The notes under the pieces were generated by a model. That model searched no databases. It worked only from the letters and a program-made list of their open reading frames with translations, and was not told the origin of the DNA. The position numbers and the translations under genes are program-made. Shown one piece after another: positions 1-10,802 of a DNA stretch of 64,000 nucleotides (the stretch's first letter is position 1; each line of letters starts with the position of its first letter). This DNA comes from Hyphomicrobiales bacterium. GTDB lineage: Bacteria; Pseudomonadota; Alphaproteobacteria; Rhizobiales; Rhizobiaceae. The DNA is taken from contig UEHQ01000026.1 of NCBI GenBank assembly GCA_900489925.1, forward strand, positions 62,001 to 126,000. Direction: 5' to 3'.

Positions 1-1812
1 GTTCTTGGGGTTGAGAACCCAATCGGGCGAGGGTGTGTTGTCGCGGGCGATCAGCTGATAGCGATCAACAACCGCATACTTCTTCTGAACGCGACCCAGG
101 AAGCCGGTGTAATAGGGGTGCTCGTAGCCTGCGAATTTCAGCAAGTGATAGGGCAGCAGCGAGGGGCTGATGGTTCCGACATTGGACTTCACGCCCTTCT
201 TGTTGGACCAGATGACGAGCGGTGTCTCGTGCTCCTGCTTCATCACACTGACGGATGCCTTGCGGGTTGCGACCTGATCCGGCATATAGCCAGTATCCAT
301 GTAGACGCTCCCGAGTGGCGGCAGATGATCGCCCCAGAGCACGATGATGGTTTCGCGTTCGCGCTTGCTCGCCCAGTCCGTGAGCATCTTGAAGCTGTCG
401 TCAGCCTCCTTCACTCCCTGCGTATAGGTGCCGAGCGTCGCACGATCTGAATCGGTCAGGCCGGCGCCTTGGATGTCGATCGTGTTCTTGCTGTAGCGGT
501 TGGGCTCGTAAGGGCCATGTCCCTGCAAGGTGACGGCGAAGAAGAAGAACGGACGATCCATCCCATCCGCCTCTTGCATGATCTCTTTCATCAGCGAGTC
601 GTCGGAGGCGAAAATGCCACGCTTCTCCATCGCCGGCATCGTTTCCTCGCTGCGGAACTCCTCGAAGCCGAAGTCCTTGTAGACCTCGTTGCGGTTCCAG
701 AACCATCCGCTGAACGGATGCAGGGCGCGAGCGGCATAGCCTTGCCCGCGGAAGAAGGTCGCCAGTGAGGGAATATCGTTACGGATATACTGCTGATAGG
801 GAATGCTGCCATAGGGCAGGAATGCATTCGAGAAACCGGTGAGCGCTTCGAACTCGACATTGGCGGTCATGCCGCCGAACTCCGGCGAGAAGACATAGCC
901 CGACTGGGCAGCGCGGATGTTCGGCATCGGATCGGCCGACAGCTTCAGTGTCTTCAAGCGTGTCGGATCCCAGAAGGACTCGCTCATCACCATGATGACA
1001 TCCGGCTTTTCGCTCGGGCCGCTGAGATAGCCGTAGTTGCGTGCCGGAATGGCGTCCAGGGCCTGCGGGCCAATGCCTGCGGGTGCGGCAACGTCGGCCA
1101 TCGGGACATTGAAGATGAAGGCAAGGATGAACCCGTTGCTGCGGTAATTTTCCTTCTGATCCCACATCATCGGCACGACCTGCAGACGATCGCGGATCCA
1201 GGAGTATTGCGAATAGTCCATCAGCGAGCCGAACGCGGCGACCACGGGCAGACCGAGGCAAAGACACCTGACACGCGCCTTGCTCTGCAGCTTGGGGAAA
1301 TGCCGCCAGGCAAAGCGCCAGGCGAAGACTACGCCGGCCAGCGACAACAGAATGCCAATTGCCAGCACAACCGCCGTGATCGGTCGCTCGCGCACCATGA
1401 CAGGCAGAAGCTCCATGATCTGCCGACCGAACAGGATATCCGACGGATAGAGAGGATCGGAGAGGTAGTGCTGCTTCTGATTGGAAACGAAGGCGGGAAC
1501 GATCACCAGCGGCAGGACGATCAAGGCGGATAGAAAGCGTCGGCCGAAAGCGGCATCGAGGGTGAGCATCAGCACCGTGAGCATTACCACGGTGGTCATG
1601 CCGGGACGGGCCGTCGAGGTGAGGAATGTCCCCACGTCTCCAACACCGCCGCGCGCGATCACTTCGACCGTAACCGTTGCAAGAAGTGCAATGAGCGCAG
1701 AAAGGGCGATCCCCACAGCGCCGCGCGATATGGAGGCACGACCTTCACCCGCGCCAGCGTAGAACGACGCGACACGAGACGCCGCTCCGGACCTTAAAAC
1801 TTGCGCGATCAA
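1..1812 (-). CDS. LTA synthase-like sulfatase-family membrane protein (3' end beyond window)
   Basis: The reading frame is open from 1812 to the left edge, giving 604 residues without the C-terminus. The N-terminal third holds several membrane segments (first at about residues 31-50), followed by a periplasmic alkaline-phosphatase/sulfatase fold. Visible catalytic signatures are MSESFW (metal-binding Glu), GGMTANVEFE (the position of the Thr nucleophile in LtaS) and LWGDHLPP (metal-binding Asp-His). Gram-negative members transfer phosphoglycerol or related groups to envelope glycans; the acceptor here cannot be told. The start is a TTG with GGAG eight bases upstream; the ATG at 1832 meets a stop after seven codons, so TTG is preferred. 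The family is secure, the substrate is not. Confidence 0.85.
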   Translation of the reverse strand, partial: MIAQVLRSGAASRVASFYAGAGEGRASISRGAVGIALSALIALLATVTVEVIARGGVGDVGTFLTSTARPGMTTVVMLTVLMLTLDAAFGRRFLSALIVLPLVIVPAFVSNQKQHYLSDPLYPSDILFGRQIMELLPVMVRERPITAVVLAIGILLSLAGVVFAWRFAWRHFPKLQSKARVRCLCLGLPVVAAFGSLMDYSQYSWIRDRLQVVPMMWDQKENYRSNGFILAFIFNVPMADVAAPAGIGPQALDAIPARNYGYLSGPSEKPDVIMVMSESFWDPTRLKTLKLSADPMPNIRAAQSGYVFSPEFGGMTANVEFEALTGFSNAFLPYGSIPYQQYIRNDIPSLATFFRGQGYAARALHPFSGWFWNRNEVYKDFGFEEFRSEETMPAMEKRGIFASDDSLMKEIMQEADGMDRPFFFFAVTLQGHGPYEPNRYSKNTIDIQGAGLTDSDRATLGTYTQGVKEADDSFKMLTDWASKRERETIIVLWGDHLPPLGSVYMDTGYMPDQVATRKASVSVMKQEHETPLVIWSNKKGVKSNVGTISPSLLPYHLLKFAGYEHPYYTGFLGRVQKKYAVVDRYQLIARDNTPSPDWVLNPKN

Positions 1813-2039
1813 CGGTGAAACTCCAATATCATAAAACCTTCACCGAACTGTCACATCTTGGTCATGAACGCTAGATGAACCGTTTTAGTTTCCTGCGGTT
1901 CTTGCATTTTGTTGATGCGAGCAGAGGCTGTACGGAAGGGCCATCGCCGGCGCGGGCAAAGTAGCTGCCGAGAGTTTTCTTGCGCCAAATCGATCGCTCG
2001 CGTAGGTCAGGGACCGGTTTGAGTTTGAGGAGGCTTGGC

Positions 2040-2873
2040 ATGCGCAGTTCCGTGGAGATCTACAACGTTCGAACGGGCACTGCCCGGATTGTCTGGCAAA
2101 CCGAAAAGCTTGTCGAGGCACCGAATTTCTCGCCTGACGGGAGCTATCTGCTGCTCAACGGCGACGGGCTGCTCTATCGGCTCTGCCTCGACGGCGCGGG
2201 CGACTTCGAGAGAGTCGATACCGGCTTCGCCGTCCAGTGCAACAACGATCACGGTATCTCGCCCGATGGAACGCAGATCGTCATCTCGGACAAGACCGAG
2301 TTCGGGAAATCGGCGATCTATGTCCTGCCGATCGAAGGCGGCACGCCGCGTCTGGTTACCCGGAACCTTCCCTCTTACTGGCATGGCTGGTCGCCAGACG
2401 GGAAGGAACTCGCCTATTGCGGCATCCGCGATGACGTCTTCGATATCTACACGATTTCGGTCGAGGGTGGCGAAGAGCGGCGCCTGACCCACGGCGAGGG
2501 ACGCAATGACGGTCCTGATTACTCCGCCGACGGCCGCTGGATCTACTTCAACTCGAGCCGCACCGGCCTGATGCAGATCTGGCGCATCCACCCGGATGGC
2601 ACAGGGCTCGAGCAGGTCACGCACGACAACTACGGCAACTGGTTTGCCCATCCGTCGCCTGATAACGACCGGGTCCTGATCCTCTCCTACGACCCTGATG
2701 TGTTCGACCACCCGCGCGACCTGAATGTCCGGCTGCGCATGATGGACATGGATGGCGGCAATCTGACAACGCTGTTCGAGCTTTTCGGCGGGCAGGGGAC
2801 GATCAACGTTCCGAACTGGTCACCGAATGGTGACGAGTTCGCGTATGTTCGCTACTTCCCGGTATCGGGTTGA
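2040..2873 (+). CDS. TolB-like beta-propeller protein
   Basis: A 277-residue protein made of repeated WD40/PD40-type blades of the kind found in Tol[39 protein letters not shown] and [10 protein letters not shown] recur about every 40-50 residues. No signal peptide is visible from this start, so unlike TolB it may stay in the cytoplasm. The ATG at 2040 has a strong AGGAGG six bases upstream; an in-frame ATG at 1980 lacks one. Such proteins bind partners or small ligands; no specific role can be assigned. It ends shortly before the cobalamin riboswitch of bluB. Confidence 0.82.
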   Translation: MRSSVEIYNVRTGTARIVWQTEKLVEAPNFSPDGSYLLLNGDGLLYRLCLDGAGDFERVDTGFAVQCNNDHGISPDGTQIVISDKTEFGKSAIYVLPIEGGTPRLVTRNLPSYWHGWSPDGKELAYCGIRDDVFDIYTISVEGGEERRLTHGEGRNDGPDYSADGRWIYFNSSRTGLMQIWRIHPDGTGLEQVTHDNYGNWFAHPSPDNDRVLILSYDPDVFDHPRDLNVRLRMMDMDGGNLTTLFELFGGQGTINVPNWSPNGDEFAYVRYFPVSG

Positions 2874-2909
2874 ACGATTGCCTTTGTCTTCGTTTCGGGA
2901 CATAGAACG

Positions 2910-3819
<910 letters not shown>

Positions 3820-3822
3820 TCG

Positions 3823-4953
3823 TCACTGCTGTTGCGGCTGGGCGCCGGGGGCCAACGGGTGCTTCAGATCGATCGTTTCCTGATCGCCGGCAAGGAACTG
3901 CGGCCCGATCTGCCGCACCTTGCCGCTCTGTGGCTCATACGGCCGATCCGGCACGGTCGCCTGCGGGGCAGGCGCGGTAGAGGGGGCAGGCGCCGGCTTC
4001 GCGGTCTGGATCGTTGTGATCGAGCCTTTTTGCGGAGGCTCGCTGACTGCCGACTGATTTTTCCGCATGCGTTCGTAATAACCGGGGAGATCGCAGGTGC
4101 AGGACGACTTCTCGCCGGGCTTGCGATTCTTGTAGGCAAAGGCATTGGGAAGCGCGCTGTAAGGGGCGCCCGATGTCGTAGACATCATGTTCGACGTCTC
4201 GGTGTTCGAAACGTCATGATAGAAGAGTTCGGTATCGATCCCGGGGCACATCTTCGAGCAGGTATCGGCGTCGCGGGCAAAATCGAACGAAGTTGCATTC
4301 GAGCTGATCGGGAAGAACCCGCCGTCGCAGGTCCGTACGCAGACGGTATTGAGGTGCGAAGGGCCCTGCGCGCCGACGCCACCGTAGAACCTGCGGCCCG
4401 GGCTCCCGCCGAGCGGGATGAAGGTGTCGTTGCGCATCGCCTGATCTTCAACGCTCGGTGGCTCCGCATATTGAGGATCGGCGCTGACAGGCGGTTCCTC
4501 ATCGCAGCTGTTGGCGTCGAGCGCGGCTATCAGCTCGTTACGGGTCCGCGTATCCTCGCTCTGCGAGCGCAGTTCGTCGCGTCGGTCCTGCAGGTAACGG
4601 ATATTGTCGGCCATCCTGGCTTCGGCCTGCTCGAGCTCGCTACAGTAATCCGCATCGTCACCGCCGATGACCACCATGCTTCCAGAAGTGCAGCCGTTGC
4701 GCCGCAAGTCGCCTCGCACCTTGCGAAGCTCAAGGTTCTGCTCGGCGATAGCGCTTGCAAAGCGCCGGACTTCCGGGTTGCTGCCGATCACCTGCGGCAG
4801 ATCGGCAAGCCGTGCCCGCAGCTCGCCACAGATCGGTGCGACTTGCGCGGCAGCGGGCGTCGTCGAGAAGGCTATCAGGAGCGCGAGAGAGAGGTTCCGG
4901 CGTTTCAAGGCATCGTCCCGTAAATGAGCAAATACCAGTTCGGGGCGACGCAT
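3823..4953 (-). CDS. DUF2865 domain-containing secreted protein
   Basis: A 376-residue protein with an N-terminal export signal (hydrophobic SLALLIAFSTTPAAA at about residues 21-35), a helical, charge-rich region with predicted coiled coil (about 60-150), then a Cys-rich core with VCVRTCDGGFFPIS, CSKMCPG and CTCDLPGYY, the hallmark of DUF2865. The tail is rich in Pro, Ala and Gln. Function is unknown; paired cysteines suggest an oxidising periplasmic location. ATG at 4953 has AGGGG eight bases upstream. It lies downstream of dme on the same strand, separated by a stem-loop. Confidence 0.85.
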   Translation of the reverse strand: MRRPELVFAHLRDDALKRRNLSLALLIAFSTTPAAAQVAPICGELRARLADLPQVIGSNPEVRRFASAIAEQNLELRKVRGDLRRNGCTSGSMVVIGGDDADYCSELEQAEARMADNIRYLQDRRDELRSQSEDTRTRNELIAALDANSCDEEPPVSADPQYAEPPSVEDQAMRNDTFIPLGGSPGRRFYGGVGAQGPSHLNTVCVRTCDGGFFPISSNATSFDFARDADTCSKMCPGIDTELFYHDVSNTETSNMMSTTSGAPYSALPNAFAYKNRKPGEKSSCTCDLPGYYERMRKNQSAVSEPPQKGSITTIQTAKPAPAPSTAPAPQATVPDRPYEPQSGKVRQIGPQFLAGDQETIDLKHPLAPGAQPQQQ

Positions 4954-4971
4954 GTCGCCGCCCCTTGTATT

Positions 4972-4993
4972 AGCTTGTTTGTCTTAACAAGCT
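4972..4993. other. Stem-loop between dme and DUF2865 gene
   Basis: AGCTTGTT (4972-4979) pairs with AACAAGCT (4986-4993) around a six-base loop, an 8-bp perfect stem. It sits between the end of dme and the start of the next leftward gene. No clear T tract follows on either strand, so a terminator role is only possible. Confidence 0.45.
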
Positions 4994-5032
4994 GCCGTCG
5001 GAATCCTAAAGCATTTTCCCGGTTTCGACCAC

Positions 5033-7345
5033 TCAGGCTGGCTGAGATGCCTCGACCACGGCGAGCGCGGCCATGTTGACCACACCGCGCGAGGTGACCG
5101 ACGGCGCGAGAATATGAGCCGGCAGCGCGGCACCGAGAAGGATCGGACCGACATGAAGGCCGTCGGTCATCGACTTCACCACACCGAGCGTGATGTTGGC
5201 CGCGTCGAGGTTCGGGAACACCAGGAGGTTCGCTTCGTCGTGGAGCGTCGTATCCGGCATGACGCGCTTTCGTAGTGTCTCGGTGATCGCGCTTTCGCCA
5301 TGCATTTCACCATCGACCTCAAGCGTCGGCGCGCTTTCGCGAACAAGGCTCAGAGCCGCGCGCATCTTCGTCGCGCTTTCGGACTCGCGAGAGCCGAAAT
5401 TCGAATGGGAAACGAGGGCAACGCGCGGCGTGATGCCGAAACGCTTGATTTCCTCGGCTGCCAGAACCGCCGATTCCGCAACCTCCTCTGCCGTCGGATT
5501 GAAGGTGACGTAGGTATCGGTGAAGAAGGTCGCGCCGCGCTGCGAAATCAAGAGGCTGAGCGCCGAGAAGTCGCGAACATCCTTCCGTTTTCCCACGATC
5601 TGGCGCACGTCGCGCAGGTGCTTCTCATAGCGGCCCTCAAGACCACAGATCAGTGCATCGGCTTCACCGCGTTTCAAGGCAAGGGCACCAATCACGGTGG
5701 TGTTCGTGCGCACGATGGTGCGGGCGGCTTCGGGTATGACACCGCGGCGGCCAACGAGCGACAGATAGAGATCGACATATTCGCGGAAGCGCGGATCGTC
5801 TTCCGGGTTGATCACGTCGAAATCGGACAGCGGCCGGATGCGCAGGCCATAGCGCTTCAGACGGGTCTCGATGACCTGCGGACGACCGATGAGGATCGGC
5901 TTGGCAATGCCTTCTTCAAGCAGCACCTGGGCGGCGCGCAATACGCGCTCGTCTTCGCCTTCGGAGAAGATCACCCGCTTCCGGTCGGCGTTCTTCGCAG
6001 CGGCAAAGATCGGCTTCATGACGAAGCCGGAGCGGAAGACGAAGCGGTTCAACTGGTCGAGATAGGCATCGAAATCAGTGATCGGGCGTACTGCCACACC
6101 GCTCTCTGCCGCAGCCTTGGCGACAGCCGGGGCAATGCGGAGGATCAAGCGCGGATCGAACGGCGAGGGGATCAGATAGTTCGGTCCGAAGATCGGCGTT
6201 TCATCGGAATAGGCGCGAGCGGCGACGTCGGACGGTTCTTCGCGGGCAAGGGCTGCGATGGCGCGAACGGCCGCCATCTTCATTTCCTCGTTGATCGTGA
6301 CGGCGCCGCAATCGAGCGCGCCCCGGAAGATGTACGGGAAGCAGAGGACGTTGTTGACCTGGTTCGGGAAGTCCGAACGGCCCGTGCAGATCATCGCATC
6401 CGGGCGGGCGGCGCGGGCGAGATCCGGCATGATTTCGGGGTTTGGATTGGCGAGCGCCATGATCAGCGGCTTGTCAGCCATCTGTGCCAGCAGCTCCGGC
6501 TTCAGCACGCCGGCAGCGGAGAGACCGAGGAAGACATCGGCGCCACCGATATTTTCGGCGAGCGTGCGGGTATCGCTCTTCTGCGCGTAGACGCTCTTCC
6601 ATTCGTCCATCAACTCGACGCGGCCTTCGTAGACGAGGCCTTCAAGATCGTGGACCCAGATGTTCTCGCGCTTCGCGCCCAGCGTGACGAGGAGGTTGAG
6701 GCAAGCGAGTGCCGCAGCACCGGCGCCGGAGGCGACGATCTTGACCTCTTCAATCTTCTTGCCGGCCAGTTCCAGGCCGTTCAGGATGGCGGCTGCAACG
6801 ATGATGGCGGTACCGTGCTGGTCATCGTGGAAGACCGGGATCTTCATCTTCTCGCGAAGCTGACGCTCGATCTCGAAACATTCCGGCGCCTTGATGTCCT
6901 CAAGGTTGATACCGCCGAAGGTGGGCTCCAGCGAGGCAACGGTCGAGACCATCTGATCGACGGTCGTGGCATCCACTTCGATATCGAAAACGTCGATATT
7001 GGCGAACTTCTTGAAGAGGACGGCCTTGCCTTCCATCACCGGTTTCGATGCCAGGGGGCCGATATTGCCCAGGCCCAGCACGGCGGTGCCGTTGGAGATA
7101 ACCGCCACGAGGTTCGAGCGTGAGGTATAGTCCGCAGCCGTCTCCGGGTTGTCGCGAATGGCGAGGCAGGGCGCAGCAACACCGGGCGAATAGGCGAGCG
7201 CGAGGTCGCGCTGGTTGCCGAGCGGCTTGGTGGCCTGGATCTCGAGTTTTCCGGGACGGGGATAGCGGTGGAAGAACAGTGCCTGCTCATCGAGGCTTCC
7301 GCCTGCCGTATTCGCTTCCGTCTTGGATTTTTCGTGATGATCCAT
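5033..7345 (-). CDS. dme: Malic enzyme with phosphotransacetylase-like C-terminal domain
   Basis: A 770-residue fusion. Residues about 15-430 form the malic enzyme (malate to pyruvate and CO2), with the NAD(P)-binding stretch [14 protein letters not shown] and the active-site region [10 protein letters not shown]. Residues about 450-770 resemble phosphate acetyltransferase, a domain that regulates rather than catalyses in known rhizobial enzymes. Length and the extended N-terminus before [15 protein letters not shown] match Ensifer DME (770 residues) better than TME, and proximity to bluB agrees with that locus. DME uses NAD mainly and is needed for nitrogen-fixing bacteroids in Ensifer; the cofactor here is inferred. 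It is the only gene on this strand until the DUF2865 gene. Confidence 0.9.
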   Translation of the reverse strand: MDHHEKSKTEANTAGGSLDEQALFFHRYPRPGKLEIQATKPLGNQRDLALAYSPGVAAPCLAIRDNPETAADYTSRSNLVAVISNGTAVLGLGNIGPLASKPVMEGKAVLFKKFANIDVFDIEVDATTVDQMVSTVASLEPTFGGINLEDIKAPECFEIERQLREKMKIPVFHDDQHGTAIIVAAAILNGLELAGKKIEEVKIVASGAGAAALACLNLLVTLGAKRENIWVHDLEGLVYEGRVELMDEWKSVYAQKSDTRTLAENIGGADVFLGLSAAGVLKPELLAQMADKPLIMALANPNPEIMPDLARAARPDAMICTGRSDFPNQVNNVLCFPYIFRGALDCGAVTINEEMKMAAVRAIAALAREEPSDVAARAYSDETPIFGPNYLIPSPFDPRLILRIAPAVAKAAAESGVAVRPITDFDAYLDQLNRFVFRSGFVMKPIFAAAKNADRKRVIFSEGEDERVLRAAQVLLEEGIAKPILIGRPQVIETRLKRYGLRIRPLSDFDVINPEDDPRFREYVDLYLSLVGRRGVIPEAARTIVRTNTTVIGALALKRGEADALICGLEGRYEKHLRDVRQIVGKRKDVRDFSALSLLISQRGATFFTDTYVTFNPTAEEVAESAVLAAEEIKRFGITPRVALVSHSNFGSRESESATKMRAALSLVRESAPTLEVDGEMHGESAITETLRKRVMPDTTLHDEANLLVFPNLDAANITLGVVKSMTDGLHVGPILLGAALPAHILAPSVTSRGVVNMAALAVVEASQPA

Positions 7346-7577
7346 CGTCGTCTCCGGGCTGTCGCATGCTGTCTTTGGTGGCCTTCAATACATCAAACGC
7401 AACCGCTGGACAGTCAAATTTTCGAAAATTGCTCAATTTGAACCATGGTTTCGAGACCTTGGGACCGATGTGTAAAAACCGGCAGGGAGAGGGGATGTCA
7501 TCTTCCTGAAACACGACTCTGGTTTTCAGAGACATAGATGAACCAGGGACACGGGCAGGATGCTTGTGAAGGATAAT

Positions 7578-8384
7578 ATGGATACCCGTCACTTCCGTAC
7601 GCTCTTTATTTCCGACGTACATCTCGGCTCGAAGGCCGCAAAGGCGGATTTTCTGCTTGATTTCCTCAAGTATCACGAGGCCGACACCGTCTATCTCGTC
7701 GGCGATATCGTCGATGGCTGGCGCCTGAAGCGCAGCTGGTACTGGCCGCAGGATTGTAACGACGTCGTGCAGAAGCTGCTGCGCAAGGCGCGCAAAGGCA
7801 CGCGCGTCATCTACATACCCGGCAATCACGACGAATTCCTCCGCGACTTTCCAGGCATGCACTTCGGAGGCATTGAAGTCGCCGAACGGATGATGCACGA
7901 GGCAGCCGACGGCAAGAAGTATCTCGTCCTTCACGGCGACGAGTTCGACGTCGTCGTTCGCAATGCGCGGCTGCTCGCTTATCTCGGCGACTGGGCCTAC
8001 GACATGGCGATCATGATCAATGTCGGCCTTGCCGCCGTTCGCAGACGCCTTGGAATGCCATACTGGTCTTTCTCCGCCTGGGCCAAGCTGCAGGTGAAGC
8101 ATGCGGTGAATTTCATCGGCGAGTTCCAGAAGGTCGTTGCTGACGAGGCGCGCAAGCACGACGCCGACGGCGTGATCTGTGGCCACATCCATCATGCTGT
8201 CATGGAGGACATGGACGGTATCCGCTACATCAACACTGGCGACTGGGTGGAAAGCTGCACGGCAATCGTCGAACACATGGACGGCACATTCGAATTGATT
8301 GAATGGCGCACGATGGCCGACGCCCAACCCGTTACGCTTGCCATCGAACACCAGAAGCCGGAACTCGCGCAGCAGGCCGCGTAA
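7578..8384 (+). CDS. Calcineurin-like phosphoesterase, UDP-2,3-diacylglucosamine diphosphatase-like (LpxH-type)
   Basis: A 268-residue metallophosphoesterase with the full metal-site set: FISDVHLGS, LVGDIVDGW, IPGNHDEF, VLHGDEFD and ICGHIHHAVM. The family includes LpxH, which cleaves UDP-2,3-diacylglucosamine in lipid A synthesis; many alphaproteobacteria use LpxI instead, so the exact substrate is open. ATG 7578 has AAGGA a few bases upstream; an ATG at 7560 would add six residues but has its purine tract too close. The gene is divergent from dme and upstream of an MFS gene. Confidence 0.82.
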   Translation: MDTRHFRTLFISDVHLGSKAAKADFLLDFLKYHEADTVYLVGDIVDGWRLKRSWYWPQDCNDVVQKLLRKARKGTRVIYIPGNHDEFLRDFPGMHFGGIEVAERMMHEAADGKKYLVLHGDEFDVVVRNARLLAYLGDWAYDMAIMINVGLAAVRRRLGMPYWSFSAWAKLQVKHAVNFIGEFQKVVADEARKHDADGVICGHIHHAVMEDMDGIRYINTGDWVESCTAIVEHMDGTFELIEWRTMADAQPVTLAIEHQKPELAQQAA

Positions 8385-8548
8385 GCAGGTCGTCTCGGCA
8401 CTTCTCTTTCGGAGACATACCCTTCGGGCGTTGCGTTCGCGCGACAGCCCCCAATTATTTTTGAAATCGGTTTGGGCGGGCTATTTCTTGCCATAGTCGC
8501 CCTTAGGTTGACGTGTTAGGCAACGGTCAGTTTCCTTCAGGTCTACCC

Positions 8549-9769
8549 ATGATTCCCGTTCAAAATCTCTCCAGGGGAGAGGGCGCGCCACCGCGCTTCC
8601 GATTGCTAAGCGCGCTGTCCTACTGCGCCCCTCTCCTTGTGAACGGCGTTGCTTTGCCCTTCTTTCCAGTCTGGCTGGCACTTCACAAATTCACCGATCA
8701 TGAAATCGGCCTCATCCTTGCCGTGCCGATGATCGTGCGTGTGCTGGTTGCCCCCATTGTCGCGATGTACGCGGACCGGATGAAGGAGAGAGCGGACGTT
8801 CTTCTGTTTTCGGGTGGGCTTTCACTGTTGACGGCGATCGCCCTTTACTGGACGACGACGTTCTGGCCGGTTCTGATCGTTTATACTCTCCAGGGTGCAA
8901 CCTTCTCCCCCTATATCCCCGTGGTGGAGTCAATCGTCATCTCCGGCGTTCGGCGCTGGGGCCTCGATTACGGTTCGATGCGCGTCTGGGGTTCTATCGC
9001 CTTCATCATCTCGACGCTGGTCGGCGGCCGACTGATCGGCCGTTGGGGCGGCGAAATGGTGTTGCCGGTGATGATCTTCGGCTTCGTGATGACGATGGTC
9101 ATGGCGATGTACTGTCCACGGATCGGCCCGACGCGCCGGCGTGGCACACCTGTCGACATTCCCGCGGCAACCGGCAGTTCGCTGCGCCAGCCGCATCTGC
9201 TGGTTCTCCTGATCGGCGTTGCCATCCAGCAGTCCAGCCACGCGTTGCTCTATACGTTCGCATCAATCTATTGGCGGGATCTCGGCTTCTCCGGCACCGA
9301 GATCGCCGTGCTCTGGAGTGCCGGCGTTGCCGCAGAAGTCACGGTCTTCTTTCTGTCAAAGCGCCTCAGCCGGCGTTTCGATGCCTGGACGCTTATCCGC
9401 TTTGGTGCCGGCGTCTGTATCTGTCGCTGGATCCTCTTCCCGCTGCATTGGGGGTTTGTCGGTTTCTTCCTGCTGCAATGTCTCCACGCCTTCAGCTTCG
9501 CTTTCGTCCACACTGGCGTGCAGCGGAGAATCGTGGCCAGCGTTCAGGAAACGCAGGAATCGTCGGCCCAGGGTGCCTACTTCTTCTACAACGGCATGTT
9601 CATGGCGCTGATGACGATCGCATCAGGATACCTCTATGCCATTCTCGGTCTTGCCAGCTACTACGTGATGGCCACTGCAGCCCTGCTGGGCCTCGGTCTC
9701 ATCATTGTTGCCTACTATCTTCAGCCCCAGAGGCTCGCCTCTGGCGGCCAGACGAGCGATGCCGTGTAG
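8549..9769 (+). CDS. MFS transporter, HcaT/phenylpropionate-permease-like
   Basis: A 406-residue protein with twelve hydrophobic segments, matching the MFS_1-like/HcaT group (short first loop, LSYCAPLLVNGVALPFFPVWL at the first helix, and the DRM motif in the loop between helices 2 and 3). The substrate cannot be deduced. ATG 8549 is chosen; a GTG at 8513 would prepend twelve residues without an obvious role. Its last 49 bases overlap the 3' end of the convergent dgcA gene. Confidence 0.82.
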   Translation: MIPVQNLSRGEGAPPRFRLLSALSYCAPLLVNGVALPFFPVWLALHKFTDHEIGLILAVPMIVRVLVAPIVAMYADRMKERADVLLFSGGLSLLTAIALYWTTTFWPVLIVYTLQGATFSPYIPVVESIVISGVRRWGLDYGSMRVWGSIAFIISTLVGGRLIGRWGGEMVLPVMIFGFVMTMVMAMYCPRIGPTRRRGTPVDIPAATGSSLRQPHLLVLLIGVAIQQSSHALLYTFASIYWRDLGFSGTEIAVLWSAGVAAEVTVFFLSKRLSRRFDAWTLIRFGAGVCICRWILFPLHWGFVGFFLLQCLHAFSFAFVHTGVQRRIVASVQETQESSAQGAYFFYNGMFMALMTIASGYLYAILGLASYYVMATAALLGLGLIIVAYYLQPQRLASGGQTSDAV

Positions 9770-10704
9770 CGAAGACCGGGTTCGCGGTCCCGCGCAAGAA
9801 GCAGGGGGCCATCGAGATCGACGAACTCCACGTCCTGGGCAAGCAGGACCGCTGGTGCCATGGCAAGCGATGTTCCGACCATGCAGCCCAGCATGATCTT
9901 GAAGCCCAGACGCTGCGCTTCGCGCTTCATCGCGAGCGCCTCGGTCAAGCCGCCTGTCTTGTCGAGCTTGATGTTGATGGCATCGTAGCGGTCGCGCAGG
10001 CTGGCGAGATCACCGGTATGATGGACGCTTTCGTCGGCGCAGATCAGGAGCGGATGATCGATCGCGGCCAGCATTTCATCCTTGCCCGCGGGAAGGGGCT
10101 GTTCGACGAGTGCGATGCCCGCCTCGGCGGAAACACGCAGATGATGTTCGAGCGTCGCTTCCGGCCAACCTTCATTGGCGTCGAGAATGATAGCAGCATC
10201 GGGGGCTGCTGCCCTGACGGCGCGAATTCGGCTCTCGTCGTCGCCAGTGCCGACCTTGACCTTGAGCAAAGCACGACCGGCGTTTGCGCGGGCCTGCTCG
10301 GCCATCACATCAGGTTCCCCAAGGGAAATCGTGTAGGCGGTCGTCAGCGTGCGCGGCTCGGACAAACCAAGTGTCGCCGCCACCGAGGTTCCCGATTGCT
10401 TGGCTCGAAGATCCCAAAGGGCACAGTCGACGGCATTGCGCGCAGCTCCCGGAGGCATCGCCCTCTGGAGATCGGCAAGCGAAAGCCCTGCCTCCACCAG
10501 CGGCTTCGCGGCCTCGATCTGCGCCGCTACACTTTCCATGGTCTCGCCGTAACGACGGTAGGGAACGCACTCGCCCCAACCGGAAACACCGTTTTCGGTG
10601 ACGATGCAGGCAATTACCTCCGCCGATGTCTTGGCACCGCGCGAGATCGTAAACGTCCCTGCAATGGGGAAGGAGTCTGTTCTAATTTCGAGCGACCGTG
10701 GCAT
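9721..10704 (-). CDS. dgcA: N-acetyl-D-glutamate racemase DgcA / dipeptide epimerase-type enolase-superfamily enzyme
   Basis: A 327-residue member of the muconate-lactonizing enolase subgroup. Visible signatures are the KVKVG lysine motif, ILDANEGW, VEQPLP, CADESVH and NIKLDKTGG, giving the two catalytic lysines and three acidic metal ligands. In rhizobia this family is called DgcA, which racemises N-acetyl-D-glutamate after its acetylation by DgcN; related enzymes epimerise L-Ala-D/L-Glu. No dgcN is nearby. ATG 10704 has AGGA eight bases upstream and gives the usual length; a GTG at 10851 would add 49 unlikely residues and overlap the divergent mlaE gene. Confidence 0.82.
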   Translation of the reverse strand: MPRSLEIRTDSFPIAGTFTISRGAKTSAEVIACIVTENGVSGWGECVPYRRYGETMESVAAQIEAAKPLVEAGLSLADLQRAMPPGAARNAVDCALWDLRAKQSGTSVAATLGLSEPRTLTTAYTISLGEPDVMAEQARANAGRALLKVKVGTGDDESRIRAVRAAAPDAAIILDANEGWPEATLEHHLRVSAEAGIALVEQPLPAGKDEMLAAIDHPLLICADESVHHTGDLASLRDRYDAINIKLDKTGGLTEALAMKREAQRLGFKIMLGCMVGTSLAMAPAVLLAQDVEFVDLDGPLLLARDREPGLRYTASLVWPPEASLWG

Positions 10705-10802
10705 ATTTGCAATCCTGCACGCATGGAAATCTGGTGTGGCTTCGGTATAGTGAACGCGAGCGGCGAACCATTGTTCGCGAGTCGGCAATGTCGCCGTAAG
10801 CC

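Noticed and set aside
5300-7123. 607-codon open frame antisense to dme
   Set aside because: A consequence of high G+C codon bias opposite a strongly coding frame; no ribosome site or recognisable domain.
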